From Sepioteuthis lessoniana (lineage: Eukaryota; Mollusca; Cephalopoda; Myopsida; Loliginidae), in NCBI GenBank assembly GCA_963585895.1, contig CAUZXS010004319.1, positions 41,001 through 105,000 of the forward strand: a stretch of 64,000 nt of DNA, in the 5' to 3' direction. Positions 1-9,540 of this stretch are shown piece after piece (positions within the stretch are counted from its first letter, which is position 1; each line of letters starts with the position of its first letter). The notes below the pieces were generated by a model. That model ran no database searches and was not told the origin of the DNA. It saw only the letters and a list, made by a program, of their open reading frames with translations. The position numbers and the translations under genes were made by a program.

Positions 1-430
1 TGCAATATGAGCTCTGGTAAAAACAAAAAAAAAATGCAATGATAACAGCAAAATTGCAATATGAGCACTGGTAAAAATGGTTGCTGAAGACATTAGGTTT
101 ATAATATCCAGAAATTCATTCACAGATGTCCTCAAGGACACAGGGCACAGTGGATAAAGGCGTTGGTTAGATCCAGTGACATACCTAAAAGAGTGAGTTT
201 AATACCCGGTGAAGGCAATGGAGAACTTTCAGAGGGGAAATTATCAGGAATAACTGATAACTGACATCCATTAAACATGGCTCGTGGAACTAGAGCAGTC
301 TACTCCGGTGAGTGAAATAAAGGGCAAAGTTCGACATTCCAACCATCTGAAGAAGGCTGGAGCGTACAACGGCCGAAACGTTGTGATAAACATGGCGATA
401 AAGATAAGGACAATAGTCCGAAAAATGTAA
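1..430. other. Unassigned AT-rich sequence with a Penelope-like motif
   Basis: No gene is recognisable here. Near 352-395 on the plus strand, CTGAAGA is followed by an AGGC...GCC hairpin and then GAAACGTT. This is the arrangement seen at the ends of Penelope-like retroelements, where hammerhead-type motifs are known. The downstream stem III and cleavage triplet of a hammerhead are not evident, so it is probably a decayed relative of the motif at 55,870. The first 70 bases hold a short imperfect direct repeat, in which 'gcaatatgagc' occurs twice. Confidence 0.35.
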
Positions 431-444
431 ATAATGTACCATTA

Positions 445-660
445 CTCCCAGTTGTGGTAGTACCTGTTAGGGTCCCATCTATGGGTCAAATAGTTTTGTT
501 TGAAAATTTATTCGTATTCGATAGGACCGTGTGCAAAAAAAAAAAGTTCTTATGAAACATCTATACAAAAATATAAATATGAATGTAAAATGTGTGCGAT
601 TCCCGAACCTCTAGGCATAAAATAATCCTAAAGGGTTGACATGCCGTTAAAATCAATCAA
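445..660 (+). mobile_element. CR2-type dispersed element (tail variant)
   Basis: The start resembles the CR body ('ggtagtacctgttagggtcc', then 'atgggtcaaatag'). The landmark TATTCGTATTCGATAGGAC follows. It ends in a tail 'ggcataaaataatcc' ... 'gttgacatgccgttaaaa' and a short (AATC)n run. The same landmark recurs at 13,020, 13,550 and 61,660. I call it a variant of the CR family with a tetranucleotide end different from (CCAA)n. It is non-coding. Confidence 0.5.
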
Positions 661-1112
661 TCAATCGAAGAGTGAGGTATCTTTGGTTATTGCTTGCCGC
701 CATTCTTTTCAGTTTGCAGTTTGGATTGTCCACTGTTGGTAGTTGATTTCTCAGAGGGTAATGGCCTGGTTAAGCGGATATCTTTTTTGTAGAACTCGTT
801 TAACACGGTGGTGTTTGGACAACACTATAAAAGTATAATCTATGGGAGGCGGTGATCTTCTATTATACATATAACTGACATTACTTCCGAAGCGATCTCC
901 TGACAAGTGTTGTATACAAGCTCTTGTTCATCGTTGACGAAAATGAACAGGGAATGGTGATGATGGTGTGACTAACATAGAGAAAAATATGGTCAACATA
1001 ATGAATCGATAATGTTTGTACACTCACATCGGTGACGGCAATTAAACCCGACTGGATTTTGCAAACAGTTACAATGGTGATTTGTTTATTGTGTTGAACT
1101 ACAAGTTTTGAA

Positions 1113-1492
1113 TGAGAATTAATTTTTTTATTTATTGTGGACTTTTTGTCTTCATCTTGGTAGTTTTTGTGTTGTTTCTTCTTCACTACGTTTCGGCCAA
1201 ATTTCACCTCTGGCCTTCTTCAGGTGATTAACCGCGACCTCGGATAGGAATGCTGAGTCTTATCCCCAGTAATTACTGCCTTCCATAGTTGTTGTCTATC
1301 GCACCACGTTTTTGACCAAGTAAACCTTGGGTAGGAATTGAAACCGCTATCATCTGACAATGCGGATAGAGGCGTTGAGTCTCTACGGTTCCAGGTGAGC
1401 ATTGTCAGAAGATAGCGGTTTCAATTCCTACCCAAGCCGGCCAAGATGAGGACAAAAAAGTCCGCAATAAATAAAAAATTAATTCTCAGATT
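1113..1492. repeat. Nested palindrome with Penelope-like end motif
   Basis: Outer arms 1,113-1,165 and 1,441-1,492 are near-perfect reverse complements; both contain the AATAAATAAAAAATTAATTC core. Inner arms 1,326-1,362 and 1,400-1,436 are 37 bp each with one mismatch, around a 37-bp spacer. On the minus strand at about 1,177-1,222, CTGAAGA is followed by a GGCCA...TGGCC stem and GAAACGT. Inference: two oppositely oriented termini of one Penelope-like or other retroelement. The minus-strand frame at 881-1,207 looks incidental. Confidence 0.5.
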
Positions 1493-2099
1493 AAGAAGCC
1501 TCTTCTCAAAATGACTCCAATTAAAGACAAGTTTTGGATGAACTGATAACAGAAGAATAGCGAATCAGTGTACCATTGAATCTCTGATTAACACTCAAGA
1601 GGTTGTGGATTTAGAGCTTTTCATTCTCCTAGATCGGTGTCTCTAACAAGGCTAGAAAACCCAGTGTGTCCAATTATTTTACTATCTAGTGAGATTTAGA
1701 AGATACACATCTTTCTCAAGGGCATTTGCACGAAATGAAACATAAGCTCCGCCCATGATCAAAACTCGACTCGCCTTGTCGTTTTTCATAAAAAACAAAA
1801 CAAACAAAAAAAACAAAAACAAAAACAAAAAACAATAAATATAACGAAATTACAGATGATTACAAAACAGTCCCCCAAAATAATCGCTCCTATCTGTTGC
1901 CACAGATATTACCACATATACATGAACCGCAATAACGCTGTTGGTGAGAGAGCAAATTTTCAGCAACAAAACACTGTTTTATCCGCATAATCATCAACTT
2001 TCACAATTCATTTTTCGCAAATAATGAACCGCATTTGTAAAGGGATCACTTTGAATGTAATGTCGACTATATGTCGCCTGACATTGTTTCCGAAAAGCT

Positions 2100-2275
2100 A
2101 GCATTCATGTCACGTGCGCTAAGACCAGCCCTCCTTGAGCCTCAGGGGGCCGGGCCCCAGGCTTTAATCCTCTCCAGAGGAGCTAGGCTTATGACCTGGC
2201 GCCTAAGGCACTCCTCTTTTGGGGAATGCTGACGGGGCTCAAGGCATTTTTGGCTCCACCGAACATGTGTGGTCC
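2100..2275 (-). repeat. Dispersed repeat X, copy 1 (GC-rich)
   Basis: The reverse complement of this block aligns by eye with 7,990-8,165 on the plus strand. Shared landmarks in order are 'caaaaatgccttgagccc', 'taaagcctggg', 'cccctga' + 'gctcaaggag' and 'gaatgct'. It is much more GC-rich than its surroundings. There is no recognisable protein; the 89-codon minus frame over it has no family resemblance that I can see. Confidence 0.55.
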
Positions 2276-2934
2276 TGCACACAGTTCCCACAATAAAAAA
2301 GGCCATGTGCCACACTCGCGCGTACGTGGGGCGCACTATAGATTTAATGTCAACTAGAGGAGTGCGTGGTGGCATGGCAGTTGAGGCTGAACATTCTCTC
2401 CACTGACCCATTTTTTTTTTTCATCTTCTTTCAGATTACAGCTAAGCGGCAGTTTGGCAAAATGTCATCCGATATGGAAGCAATTTCGTGTCAAGGAATT
2501 GAAACCGCTATAGGATATTCCGACAAAAAATGCATCCACCGATATTCATCGATGTTTGCTTGAAACGGGGACCAAACCGTGGGTGGGAATAAACCAAGAC
2601 GGTGGGTAATGTATTTTAGCAGTGGCAAAATAAAGACGCGAATTGGGTCGATGAAAGATGGACTACGTGGATAACGTTTTCTTGACTACGACACCATGAT
2701 TGTTGTGAAAAGTTGGTCTGCTACGCAGGTGCAGATCTTAACTAGTACAGCATGCACTCTCTTGTTCATCGCTGGCCAAAATGCCAAATGTTTTCTGTTG
2801 ACTGCAAGATAAAAAAAAAGAGCGTTTTCAAGTTGAAAACATTCTCATTCCAACGGTGTTATTGTGATCAATGTATCTGTTGTAGCTTCCGTGGAAATCG
2901 ATTGGTGGCATTACTTTCCGTGCGACCTTCTTAT
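2276..2934. other. Unassigned; possible splice acceptor
   Basis: At 2,410-2,434 a long T-rich tract ends in CTTCTTTCAG, a textbook-looking 3' splice site, followed by a short open stretch ('attacagctaagcggcag'). The 17-base string 'ggaattgaaaccgctat' at about 2,498 also occurs in both arms of the palindrome near 1.33-1.43 kb, so this stretch may be repeat-derived as well. Nothing else could be identified. Confidence 0.25.
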
Positions 2935-3534
2935 TGTCTTGTATGTAAATATGGGAACTCAATTGATTTCCCAACTAAACAAAATGTTAATTTTTGACCA
3001 AAAATAGAAGAAAAAATAAATAAAATTTTAAAAATAGCCTCGAGAAATTGTGATTGTTCTATTTGTATTTTAGCATTTATTAGCCAACCGGCGCATTCGC
3101 GCTAGTTTGAGTTACTCGTACTTCGCAGATGACAATATTTGAATTGCTGCGAAAAATTTGAAGGATCAAAACCCAAAATAATTAAAAAAATCTTTTTTCC
3201 TCCAAGAATGTTAAAAATACATTTTTTTTTAGCCAAATAGAAAAATAGAAAAAAACATCTACTTTTTAAAATTTAAATTCGAGCTTACCCAAATACTATA
3301 AATAAGTGAAGAAATACAAATTTCTTTGGAAAGTATGGAGTGATTAATTACTCAACAAACAGTACGAATGGATTTTATTCCATTGCATACTCAAACTTTC
3401 AATTTATTTCTTTTGAGTGAAGCTCCTCGTACTTCTATTTCAAGAATGTGTTTAATTAAGTTTTTCTTAAATTGAGTGAATGTTTGTTTGCATAGATTTT
3501 ATTAATATTGATAATTCTGCATAAGATTACTGCT

Positions 3535-3587
<53 letters not shown>

Positions 3588-3740
3588 CTACATATGCTTT
3601 AAGGCATGAATACATTTTCTTTTTTACATAGCGACAAACATAAACAACTCTTATGTCCCTTTTTGTTAAACTTATAATTACTGCTATATTTCAGTTCAGG
3701 TATTTTAACTATCACTATAAACTATCACTATTAATAACAT
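2935..3740 (+). repeat. Dispersed repeat Z, copy 1 (left part)
   Basis: Aligns by eye with 23,810-24,480. Shared landmarks are 'ggaactca' + 'tgatttcc', 'ggcgcattcgcg', 'acttcgcaga' + 'gacaatattt', 'tttatttcttttgagt' and 'agcgaatgtttgtt'/'gagtgaatgtttgtt'. It is AT-rich and has no credible coding frame. It is interrupted at 3,535-3,587 by (CA)n(TA)n and split at 3,741 by LINE-G. It resumes at 4,599. Confidence 0.6.
3535..3587. repeat. (CA)n(TA)n microsatellite
   Basis: An uninterrupted CA run passes directly into a TA run. It lies inside repeat Z copy 1. Copy 2 lacks a tract at this position and has its own CA/TA tract further 3'. Confidence 0.95.
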
Positions 3741-4598
3741 GCTTAGAACTTCGATCGACAAAATCAGAGAAAATGGCTTCGAGCTGACAAAGAAAAGGAG
3801 CAGAAGGTACTCCGCAAAAACAATTACCGACGCCGACTACGTCGATGACATAGCGTTACTGGCGAATACACCCAACCAAGCCGAAACACTACTGCATCGT
3901 TTGGAACGAGCCGCCGCAGGCATTGGCCTCCATGTCATTGCACACAAAACTGAAGATATGTGTTATAACCAAACAGGCGACATTTCCACACTAGACGGAA
4001 CCTCTCTGAAACTAGTAGATAAATTCACCTACCTAGGAAGCAGCGTCTCATGAACCGAAAAAGACATCGACACACGGCAAACGAAAGCATGGTCAGCTAT
4101 CGATAGGCTCTCGATCATATGGAAATCAGACCTGACCGATAAAATGAAACGCAGTTTCTTCCAGGCAGCGGTTGTATCGATACTGCTATATGGATGCACT
4201 ACTTGGACGCTAAATAAACGGCTGAAGAAGCAGCTAGACGGCAATTACACAAGAATATTGCTCGCAATATTGAACAAGTCCTGGTGACAATACCCCACAA
4301 GGCACCAACTATACGGCCACCTGTCTCCCATCACGAAAACTATACAAGTTAGATGAACTAGACACGCAGGACACTGCTGGAGAAGCAAGGACGAACTCAT
4401 CAGCAATGTACTCCTATGGACCCCCGCATATGGCCAAGCAAAAGCAGGACGACCAGCTCGAACATACATACAGCAGCTATGTGAGGATATGGGATGTAGC
4501 CCTGAAGATCTGCCAGAAGCGATGAATGATAGGGAGAAATGACGAGAGAGGGTCAGGGATATCCGTGCTAGTGGCACGACATGATGATGATGATGATG
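3741..4598 (+). mobile_element. LINE-G copy 1: 5'-truncated RTE-like LINE (reverse transcriptase)
   Basis: Encodes the C-terminal half of a non-LTR reverse transcriptase. The catalytic box reads ADYVDDIALLAN where YADD-type motifs are usual. It is followed by a conserved thumb/C-terminal region (FTYLGSSVS, KRSFFQAAV, LYGCTTWTL, LDGNYTR, RTRHAGHCW-like, AKAGRPARTYIQQL, RERVRDIRA). The 3' end is a (GAT)n run. An 11-bp TSD ATTAATAACAT lies at 3,730-3,740 and 4,599-4,609, so this is a genuine insertion truncated at its 5' end. The frame is broken by four TGA codons (after SSVS, ILNKSW, ITKTIQVR and NDREK). At least two sit where sister copies have arginine, which fits CGA to TGA decay. The clade is uncertain; the trinucleotide tail suggests RTE-like. 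It is dead as a gene. Confidence 0.9.
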
Positions 4599-4735
4599 AT
4601 TAATAACATTATCTTTGCTTAAAAGAAAATATTTTGTAATGCTTTTTTTTTGGCAAACTTTTCACTCAATTTAAAGAAATTAAATTTATAAATTTGTAGA
4701 TTAGAGTTTCATTTAATCATTTTACCTCTTTCCGT
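4599..4735 (+). repeat. Dispersed repeat Z, copy 1 (right part)
   Basis: Continues repeat Z after the LINE-G insertion. 'tttgcttaaaagaaaatatttt', 'ttttcactcaattt' and 'attaaatttataaatttgta' match 24,505-24,600 in copy 2. This confirms that the LINE landed inside a pre-existing repeat. Confidence 0.6.
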
Positions 4736-4933
4736 TACATAATTATCTCGACCACATAGCAAACTAATAAGATTTTTCTCTTATTTTTCTCTTGGAAGCT
4801 TTTAAAGCCGTATCGGAATATTTGCTCTTGTCTACTGGATGAATTTGCATTGTCATAAGGGAAAGACGTAAATGTTTGCCATAGCGACAGAGAAAAAAGC
4901 CGGACCATTGACGTTTTTTTTTTGTTCGACATG

Positions 4934-5200
4934 GTTTTGTTTTGTTTCTTTGTTTAATGCCATATCAAACTCCATGGCTTATTTAATGCCAAAGCCATCC
5001 CCGTAGAAGGACAGAAAGTGGTACTATTTAACCCATAGCTATGTGTGTGTGTGTGTGTGTGTGTGTGATAAGGAGGCTCATGCCTTTAACGAGGATATTT
5101 GTGGGAAAGTGAAGGTAATAACACGAGGGCTTGAACTCACCGACTACGTTGTCGGTGTTCAGTACATTAGCAACTATGACAGTGGGACTTTCTCGAAATG
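4934..5200 (-). mobile_element. SINE-C, tRNA-headed, interrupted by (TG)n
   Basis: The reverse complement carries the SINE-C head region with box-B-like GTGAGTTCAAG, a body with 'ctatgggttaaatagt', and the tail GGCATTAAATAA...GATATGGCATTAAACAAAG. A (TG)n run at 5,042-5,068 sits in the middle, next to 'acccatagct', where complete copies read straight through. It is non-coding. Confidence 0.7.
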
Positions 5201-5454
5201 CCTTAGGAAGAAGACGTGTGTTTTGTCCGTTTGTGAACATGTCTTTTACGACTCTCGTGCCATTAGCATAGGTACATTATGCGCCTGATACAACCAAATA
5301 ACATTTGCTGAGAATGTAATTTCCCAGCAACCCCGGCACTGTCAGGATGTGACACTTTGTCACTTTTCAAGTGCAGTACAGCTGGTTTGAATTCAAAGAC
5401 TTCCTTCTTAACTGCTTGCCTAATCAACGGCAAGAGAACTCAGTTTGTCTTAAT

Positions 5455-5580
5455 ATTTATCCATAAAACACAACCATTTAATTGGGCACAAACAAATGAT
5501 TAGTATTGAATAAAACGATTTGTATTAGATAGCTATACTTGAAACCATTTGACTGGGTTCAAACGAATAGGCTAAAACTA
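5455..5580. repeat. Minisatellite-2 fragment
   Basis: Contains 'acttgaaaccatttgactg' and 'caaacaaatgattagta', landmarks of a roughly 50-60 bp degenerate unit also present at 20.6-20.9, 34.1-34.3, 35.65-35.8, 36.9-37.25 and 50.0-50.2 kb. It ends in 'cactattcgtc' next to a (TA)n tract. Confidence 0.5.
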
Positions 5581-5611
5581 ATAAAATGTTACCCACTATT
5601 CGTCAAGAAAT

Positions 5612-5612
<1 letters not shown>

Positions 5613-5654
<42 letters not shown>

Positions 5655-5660
5655 AGAAAT

Positions 5661-5719
<59 letters not shown>
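5613..5719. repeat. (TA)n microsatellite pair
   Basis: Two TA tracts are separated by 'aataaaagaaatcctt'. The phrase 'ttacccactattcgtc' precedes the first tract and recurs at 5,894 before another tract. Confidence 0.95.
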
Positions 5720-5723
<4 letters not shown>

Positions 5724-5724
<1 letters not shown>

Positions 5725-5876
5725 TTACCAACCCCTCCGCTCGGGCAGGATATGACATAATTTTTAAGCGGAGTTTAACAGGTTTGAATTCAGAGTTTTC
5801 CTTCTCCTAGACTAGTTGCCTCACCAAGACTGAAGAACCTAGTCTACCCGACTATTTTACCCATAGCTGGAGGGAC
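5724..5876 (-). mobile_element. SINE-B, 5'-truncated
   Basis: The reverse complement matches the 3' half of SINE-B: 'ccatagctgg' region, 'tagtctaggagaaggaaaac', 'aattcaaacctgttaaactc', 'cctgcccgagcggaggggtt' and 'ggtaaata'. The tRNA-like head is missing. It lies between TA tracts. Confidence 0.85.
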
Positions 5877-5920
5877 AATATATATATATATATGTTACCC
5901 ACTATTCGTCGAGAAATCCT

Positions 5921-5969
<49 letters not shown>
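5877..5969. repeat. (TA)n/(TG)n microsatellites
   Basis: A short TA tract is followed by TA then TG runs, around a second copy of 'ttacccactattcgtc'. Confidence 0.9.
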
Positions 5970-6461
5970 AAATCCTCAGTGTTTGATATGCCATAAAAAA
6001 AAAAAACCAAACTTTTTTATTTTTCCAGGTAAGATTTTCTTCGAGATTTCATCATTTTTCTTCAATTGAAACAACAAAAAATGTCTTTATCCAATCAATA
6101 TGTGTATTGCCTTGAATATAAAATGAATACCTTTTCTTTTAAGTTATGAAGAAATTTAATATTAAACAAAAAGTAAGACAAATTCTCAATTCTAAAAAAA
6201 AGATTAAAAAGCTTTTTTTGTTTCATGTTAGGCTACCATCATTTTAAACACTCATTAGTATTTTAATAATCTACCGAGAGTAACCACGTTTTTAATTTTT
6301 CATTTATTGCATGTAAAAAAATCTAGAGCAAGAATCATCAGATTGCTGACTACTTTCGTTACAATTTTTACATAAAATAAACGTTGTCACCTATTTCCAT
6401 GCGTCACAAATGCTTCGAGTACATCTTTTCTATCAATCTTATGTCTTTTTTAAAAAAAGTT
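5970..6461. other. AT-rich stretch, nothing recognised
   Basis: Long A and T runs and no open frame of note. I could not match it to any repeat family elsewhere in the window. Confidence 0.4.
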
Positions 6462-6514
6462 TTATTTTATGTTTAATGATATTTTGTTGATTTGTGTTAG
6501 AAAGGATGGATTCG

Positions 6515-6640
6515 GGTCTTTACCGGAATAACATCGCAAGGTAAAATAAAAACAGCCTCGACCAGGTTTCGAACACGAGTCATCAATTCCATTAGATAGG
6601 ACAATAACTATTACGCTACGCCCACCTCCAAGTAGGTAAA
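6515..6640 (-). mobile_element. SINE-F: tRNA-like head
   Basis: The reverse complement starts GGAGGTGGGCGTAGCGTAAT and has a box-B-like CGTGTTCGAAACC about 45 bases later, the internal polymerase III promoter layout of tRNA-derived SINEs. The body differs from SINE-A, -B and -C. Confidence 0.45.
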
Positions 6641-6667
6641 ATGAACTTGTTTTTATTACCATTACAC

Positions 6668-6775
6668 ATTGTCTTCACTGGTCCCGTAACCTGGCTTGGC
6701 TATGAGGTCGCTACGCATGTAATGTGGACAGGAATAGTCTAGTGGAGCCCATCCCTCTTCAGATTATATCCACCA
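6668..6775. repeat. Dispersed repeat E, copy 1
   Basis: 'tgtcttcactgg' + 'ccgta' + 'cctggtttgg'-like, '...gcatgt...' and 'ggagcccatcc' + 'cttc' match 9,138-9,243 in the same order. Confidence 0.5.
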
Positions 6776-6820
6776 CCTTTACTGAATGACCCACTAATGT
6801 GTATAGATAATGTGTATAAA

Positions 6821-7142
6821 TACAAGGGTCATTCAAAAGGTTCTAAGCCTCACACAGGAGTCGAAAAAACAAGACAGATTTTTCGCTATTTATCAATATA
6901 GTCACCCTTGATATTAATACACTTGGTCCAACAAGGCTCAAGCATTGCAATTCCATCATGGAAGAAGGCGACATCCTGGTTCTCCGAAAACTTCTTCATA
7001 GCACATATAACCTCATCATTGTTTCCAACATGACGACCACGTAGTTGGGCTTTGAGCTTAGAAAACAAGAAGAATGGTAAGAATAAAGTAACCCAAAATA
7101 GAGTCATATAGCAAACAACAACACAACATAAATTACCTTGAA
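6821..7142 (-). mobile_element. Mariner-1: transposase C-terminus and terminal repeat
   Basis: Reads on the minus strand. [13 protein letters not shown] is followed by a helical stretch and KCINIKGDYIDK then stop, the usual C-terminus of mariner transposases. The end TACAAGGGTCATTCAAAAGG at 6,821-6,840 resembles the terminal repeat of the mariner at 45.5-46.4 kb. The proline-rich PYSPDLAP stretch that normally precedes FFLF has decayed. Its other half lies beyond a SINE-B at 7,431-7,995. Confidence 0.85.
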
Positions 7143-7430
7143 GGCGCCTGTGGTGTAATGGTTATCGTCATAGGAAATGGACACGGTGACATGAGTTCAA
7201 ATCCTGGACAAGACTGATTACATTTCACATTGCACTAATACCCTTGGGAAAGGTATGAATCCAATTATTCTCCCTCCAGCTATGGGTAAATAGTAGGGCA
7301 GACTAGGTTCTGCAGCCTTGGTTAGGCAACTAGTCTAGGAGAAGGAAAAACTCTGAATTCAAACCTGTTAAACTCCGCTTAAAAATTGACCTTGTGTCAT
7401 ATCCTGCCCGAGCGGAGGGGTTGGTAAATA
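7143..7430 (+). mobile_element. SINE-B, near full length, inside mariner-1
   Basis: tRNA-like head with box-A-like TGGTGTAATGG and box-B-like GAGTTCAAATCC, a 200-bp body, and the end 'ggaggggttggtaaata'. It sits inside a mariner transposase frame. The flanks 'taccttg' and 'tacccttg' are a plausible short TSD with one indel. Confidence 0.85.
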
Positions 7431-7995
7431 GTACCCTTGTTGGCTGCTTCTCCTACTGCAATCTGTGCAGTGTGAACGTGTGCGTTATCCTGGAGCAAGA
7501 GAATACCTGCGCTCAGAATTTCTCTGAGTTTCGACTTGATTGTTTCCTTCAGTTGTCTTTATTCTGGTGCGTAGTAATATCTATTAAGTTTTCCCTATTT
7601 ACAAGAAGCCTATCATGATTACGCGTTCAGAATCTCCACCCCCGCGCTAAAGACAGAAGTCATCACCCTGCTAACAGACCCAGTCTGCTTGAACCTCTTC
7701 GAAGGGGAGAACCAGAGTATTTCCACTGTTATACCCAGGTTCTATCTTGAGTTAAAAATTTACGGTGGAAATTTTTAGGGTTAGACTGGAAGTGAGACAG
7801 AAGTATCCTGGAAATTTTAACCCTTTTCAGCTTAAGCTTTGGCGATAGCATTCTTACCAGAGCAACTTGCCATCTGATCCGCTTGAAGCCTTTATGCCGA
7901 CTATCTTTCTCGGTATTTGTCGAGCACTTCACGTATGCAAGAGTATAGCACATGGCCTTTTTTATTTTTGAAACCAGGCACAAGACCATAGCCCC
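7431..7995 (-). pseudogene. Mariner-1 transposase, N-terminal and catalytic part (frame-broken)
   Basis: The minus strand gives, in different frames, SPKLKLKRVKISRILL...FHRKFLTQDRTWV (start of the DDE domain), then RRFKQTGSVSRVM-SVF, then LREILSAGILLLQDNAHVHTAQIAV (second catalytic Asp in QDNA). These are consecutive mariner transposase segments. The expected DETW reads DRTW, so the first catalytic Glu position is altered. There are several frameshifts and TAA/TAG codons. The N-terminal helix-turn-helix is incomplete and the element is truncated at about 7,995, where repeat X begins. Confidence 0.85.
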
Positions 7996-8165
7996 AAGAC
8001 ACCTGGCAGTTCCAAAAATGCCTTGAGCCCAGTCTGCATTACCCTAACAGAGGGGCGTATCAGGTGCCAAGCGATAAACCTAGCCCCTTCCGGAAAGGGT
8101 TAAAGCCTGGGGGACGGTCCCCTGAAGCTCAAGGAGAGCTAGTCTCAGCCGTAAGACGCGAATGC
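7996..8165 (+). repeat. Dispersed repeat X, copy 2
   Basis: Homologous to 2,100-2,275 in reverse complement. It is GC-rich, with 'caaaaatgccttgagccc' and 'gctcaaggag'. Confidence 0.55.
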
Positions 8166-8448
8166 TGGCCCTCCCCAGCATCTGCGTCAGGTAGCCTCGA
8201 CCGACTGCCGCCAGAGCCCAGACACACTCGACTTAATCTGCGTACTGGCACAGGAAAATATCGCTTTGACACGTGCCATCTTTCCTCCAATCAGCGGCTT
8301 TCATATTCAAATCATAATGTCGGTCGTTTTTTTGCGCGAAATCAGTCAGGTTTGGGGAAGGGGCAGTCTTGTTTAGACTCGTCTTACTGTCTGACATTTA
8401 TTAGCAGTCTGTTGTTATACTTGGGTTGGTTGGGTTGTAATGTCTCGT

Positions 8449-8452
<4 letters not shown>
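8166..8452. other. GC-rich to mixed unassigned sequence
   Basis: The plus-strand 128-codon frame over 8,064-8,450 begins inside repeat X and shows no domain or family resemblance. I regard it as incidental. A possible ETS or other promoter role was considered but has no support. Confidence 0.35.

Positions 8453-8508
<56 letters not shown>
8453..8508. repeat. (TA)n microsatellite
   Basis: About 28 uninterrupted TA units abutting a CR element. Confidence 0.98.
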
Positions 8509-8712
8509 TAGCCTTGTTGGCAAGACTTAAAATACGCCGAGTGTATCCAGTGTCATACCCGGGACACCCGAAAAGGATGTCCCGAGTATGATACTAAACT
8601 GTATCTGATGGCGAGGCTCAAGTTCTGGAGATCTGTGGAGTGTATCGTACTCTTTCATTTCAATTACTTCCAGGTCCACTCTGCCTCGGAGTGGTAGTGC
8701 ATGTCTTGGAAA
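8508..8712 (+). mobile_element. CR element, 3'-truncated, diverged
   Basis: CR head and body landmarks in order: 'aaaatacgccgagtgtat', 'tatgatactaaactgta', 'tctgatggcgaggctc', 'ttccaggtccactctg', 'cggagtggtag'. The minisatellite and tail are absent. Confidence 0.7.
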
Positions 8713-9137
8713 AAATTATACTATTAATCAAAATATTTTATAATATTTCATTTTAGTCTATTTTATTTTATTTAATAGCTTAACATTCTGGCTTCATTTA
8801 ATGAAGCCATAATATTTAGCTATTAAATAAAAAAAACGTTTTGCGTATTATCTGACATTAGTTTACTCACGGCTAAATAAAATAAAACCAAGGTGAACAT
8901 TCTCTGTTTTAGCTAATACCATATTTCATTGCCAGATCCTATATATCTTAGCGTTCTCGTTATCAACTAATTTAAAAAAAAAAATAGAACGAACTTTCTC
9001 ACGTCAAGTGCTTCCGTTTTTGTTTTTATTTTTATTTTTTATAAACGCCTGGCTTTTTTTGCCAAATCTTTGTCATTCAAGACCAGAGCTCAGTTGTAAG
9101 TATAGACATACGTATTTCCGGTTGATTCGGCTTTTCT
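8713..9137. other. AT-rich unassigned sequence
   Basis: Contains a local foldback around 8,775-8,830: 'aatagcttaacattctggcttcat' faces 'atgaagccataatatttagctatt'. No gene was seen. Confidence 0.35.
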
Positions 9138-9243
9138 GCTATGTCTTCACTGGATCCGTAGCCTGGTTTGGTCGCAGGCTGGGGTACTCATGTTGCATGT
9201 CTTCGGCAGAAATAGCCAGGCGGAGCCCATCCTTCTCCAGGTA
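9138..9243. repeat. Dispersed repeat E, copy 2
   Basis: Same landmark order as 6,668-6,775. It is followed immediately by a reversed SINE-B. Confidence 0.5.
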
Positions 9244-9250
9244 CTGATTT

Positions 9251-9470
9251 TGAATTCAGTGTTTTCCTTTTCCTAGATCAGTTGCCCTACCAAGGTTTAA
9301 GAGTCGAGTCTGCCCTACTATTTACCCACAGTAGGAAGGAGAAATACTTGGATTCATACGTATTAGATTCAGGCATATTAGCGCAATGGGAATCGTAAAC
9401 ATTCTCGTTCAGGATTTGAAACCGGGTAGCAGAGTCCACTTCTTACGGCTATAACCGTTTTCTAAGAGCG
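9251..9470 (-). mobile_element. SINE-B, diverged
   Basis: The reverse complement retains 'gaaaacactgaattcaaaat', the 'gcagactcg' and 'ccgtaagaagtggac' regions, and a degenerate box-B (GGTTTCAAATCC). Confidence 0.65.
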
Positions 9471-9540
9471 TTTCCATTACACACTTATTAACTTATATAT
9501 TTGGTTTTCCATCCATGAAATTGTTAACTTATAAGGATGG

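Noticed and set aside
352..400. Second active hammerhead ribozyme
   Set aside because: Core blocks are similar, but stem III and the cleavage triplet cannot be formed next to GAAACGTTGTG.
2410..2565. Host exon after a strong splice acceptor at 2,434
   Set aside because: Only about 40 codons, no recognisable protein, and it shares a 17-base string with the palindromic repeat at 1.3-1.4 kb. Kept only as a remark.
7729..7989. Independent 86-codon hypothetical protein
   Set aside because: It contains mariner transposase segments (SPKLKLKRVKIS, FHRKFLTQDRTWV) and belongs to mariner-1.
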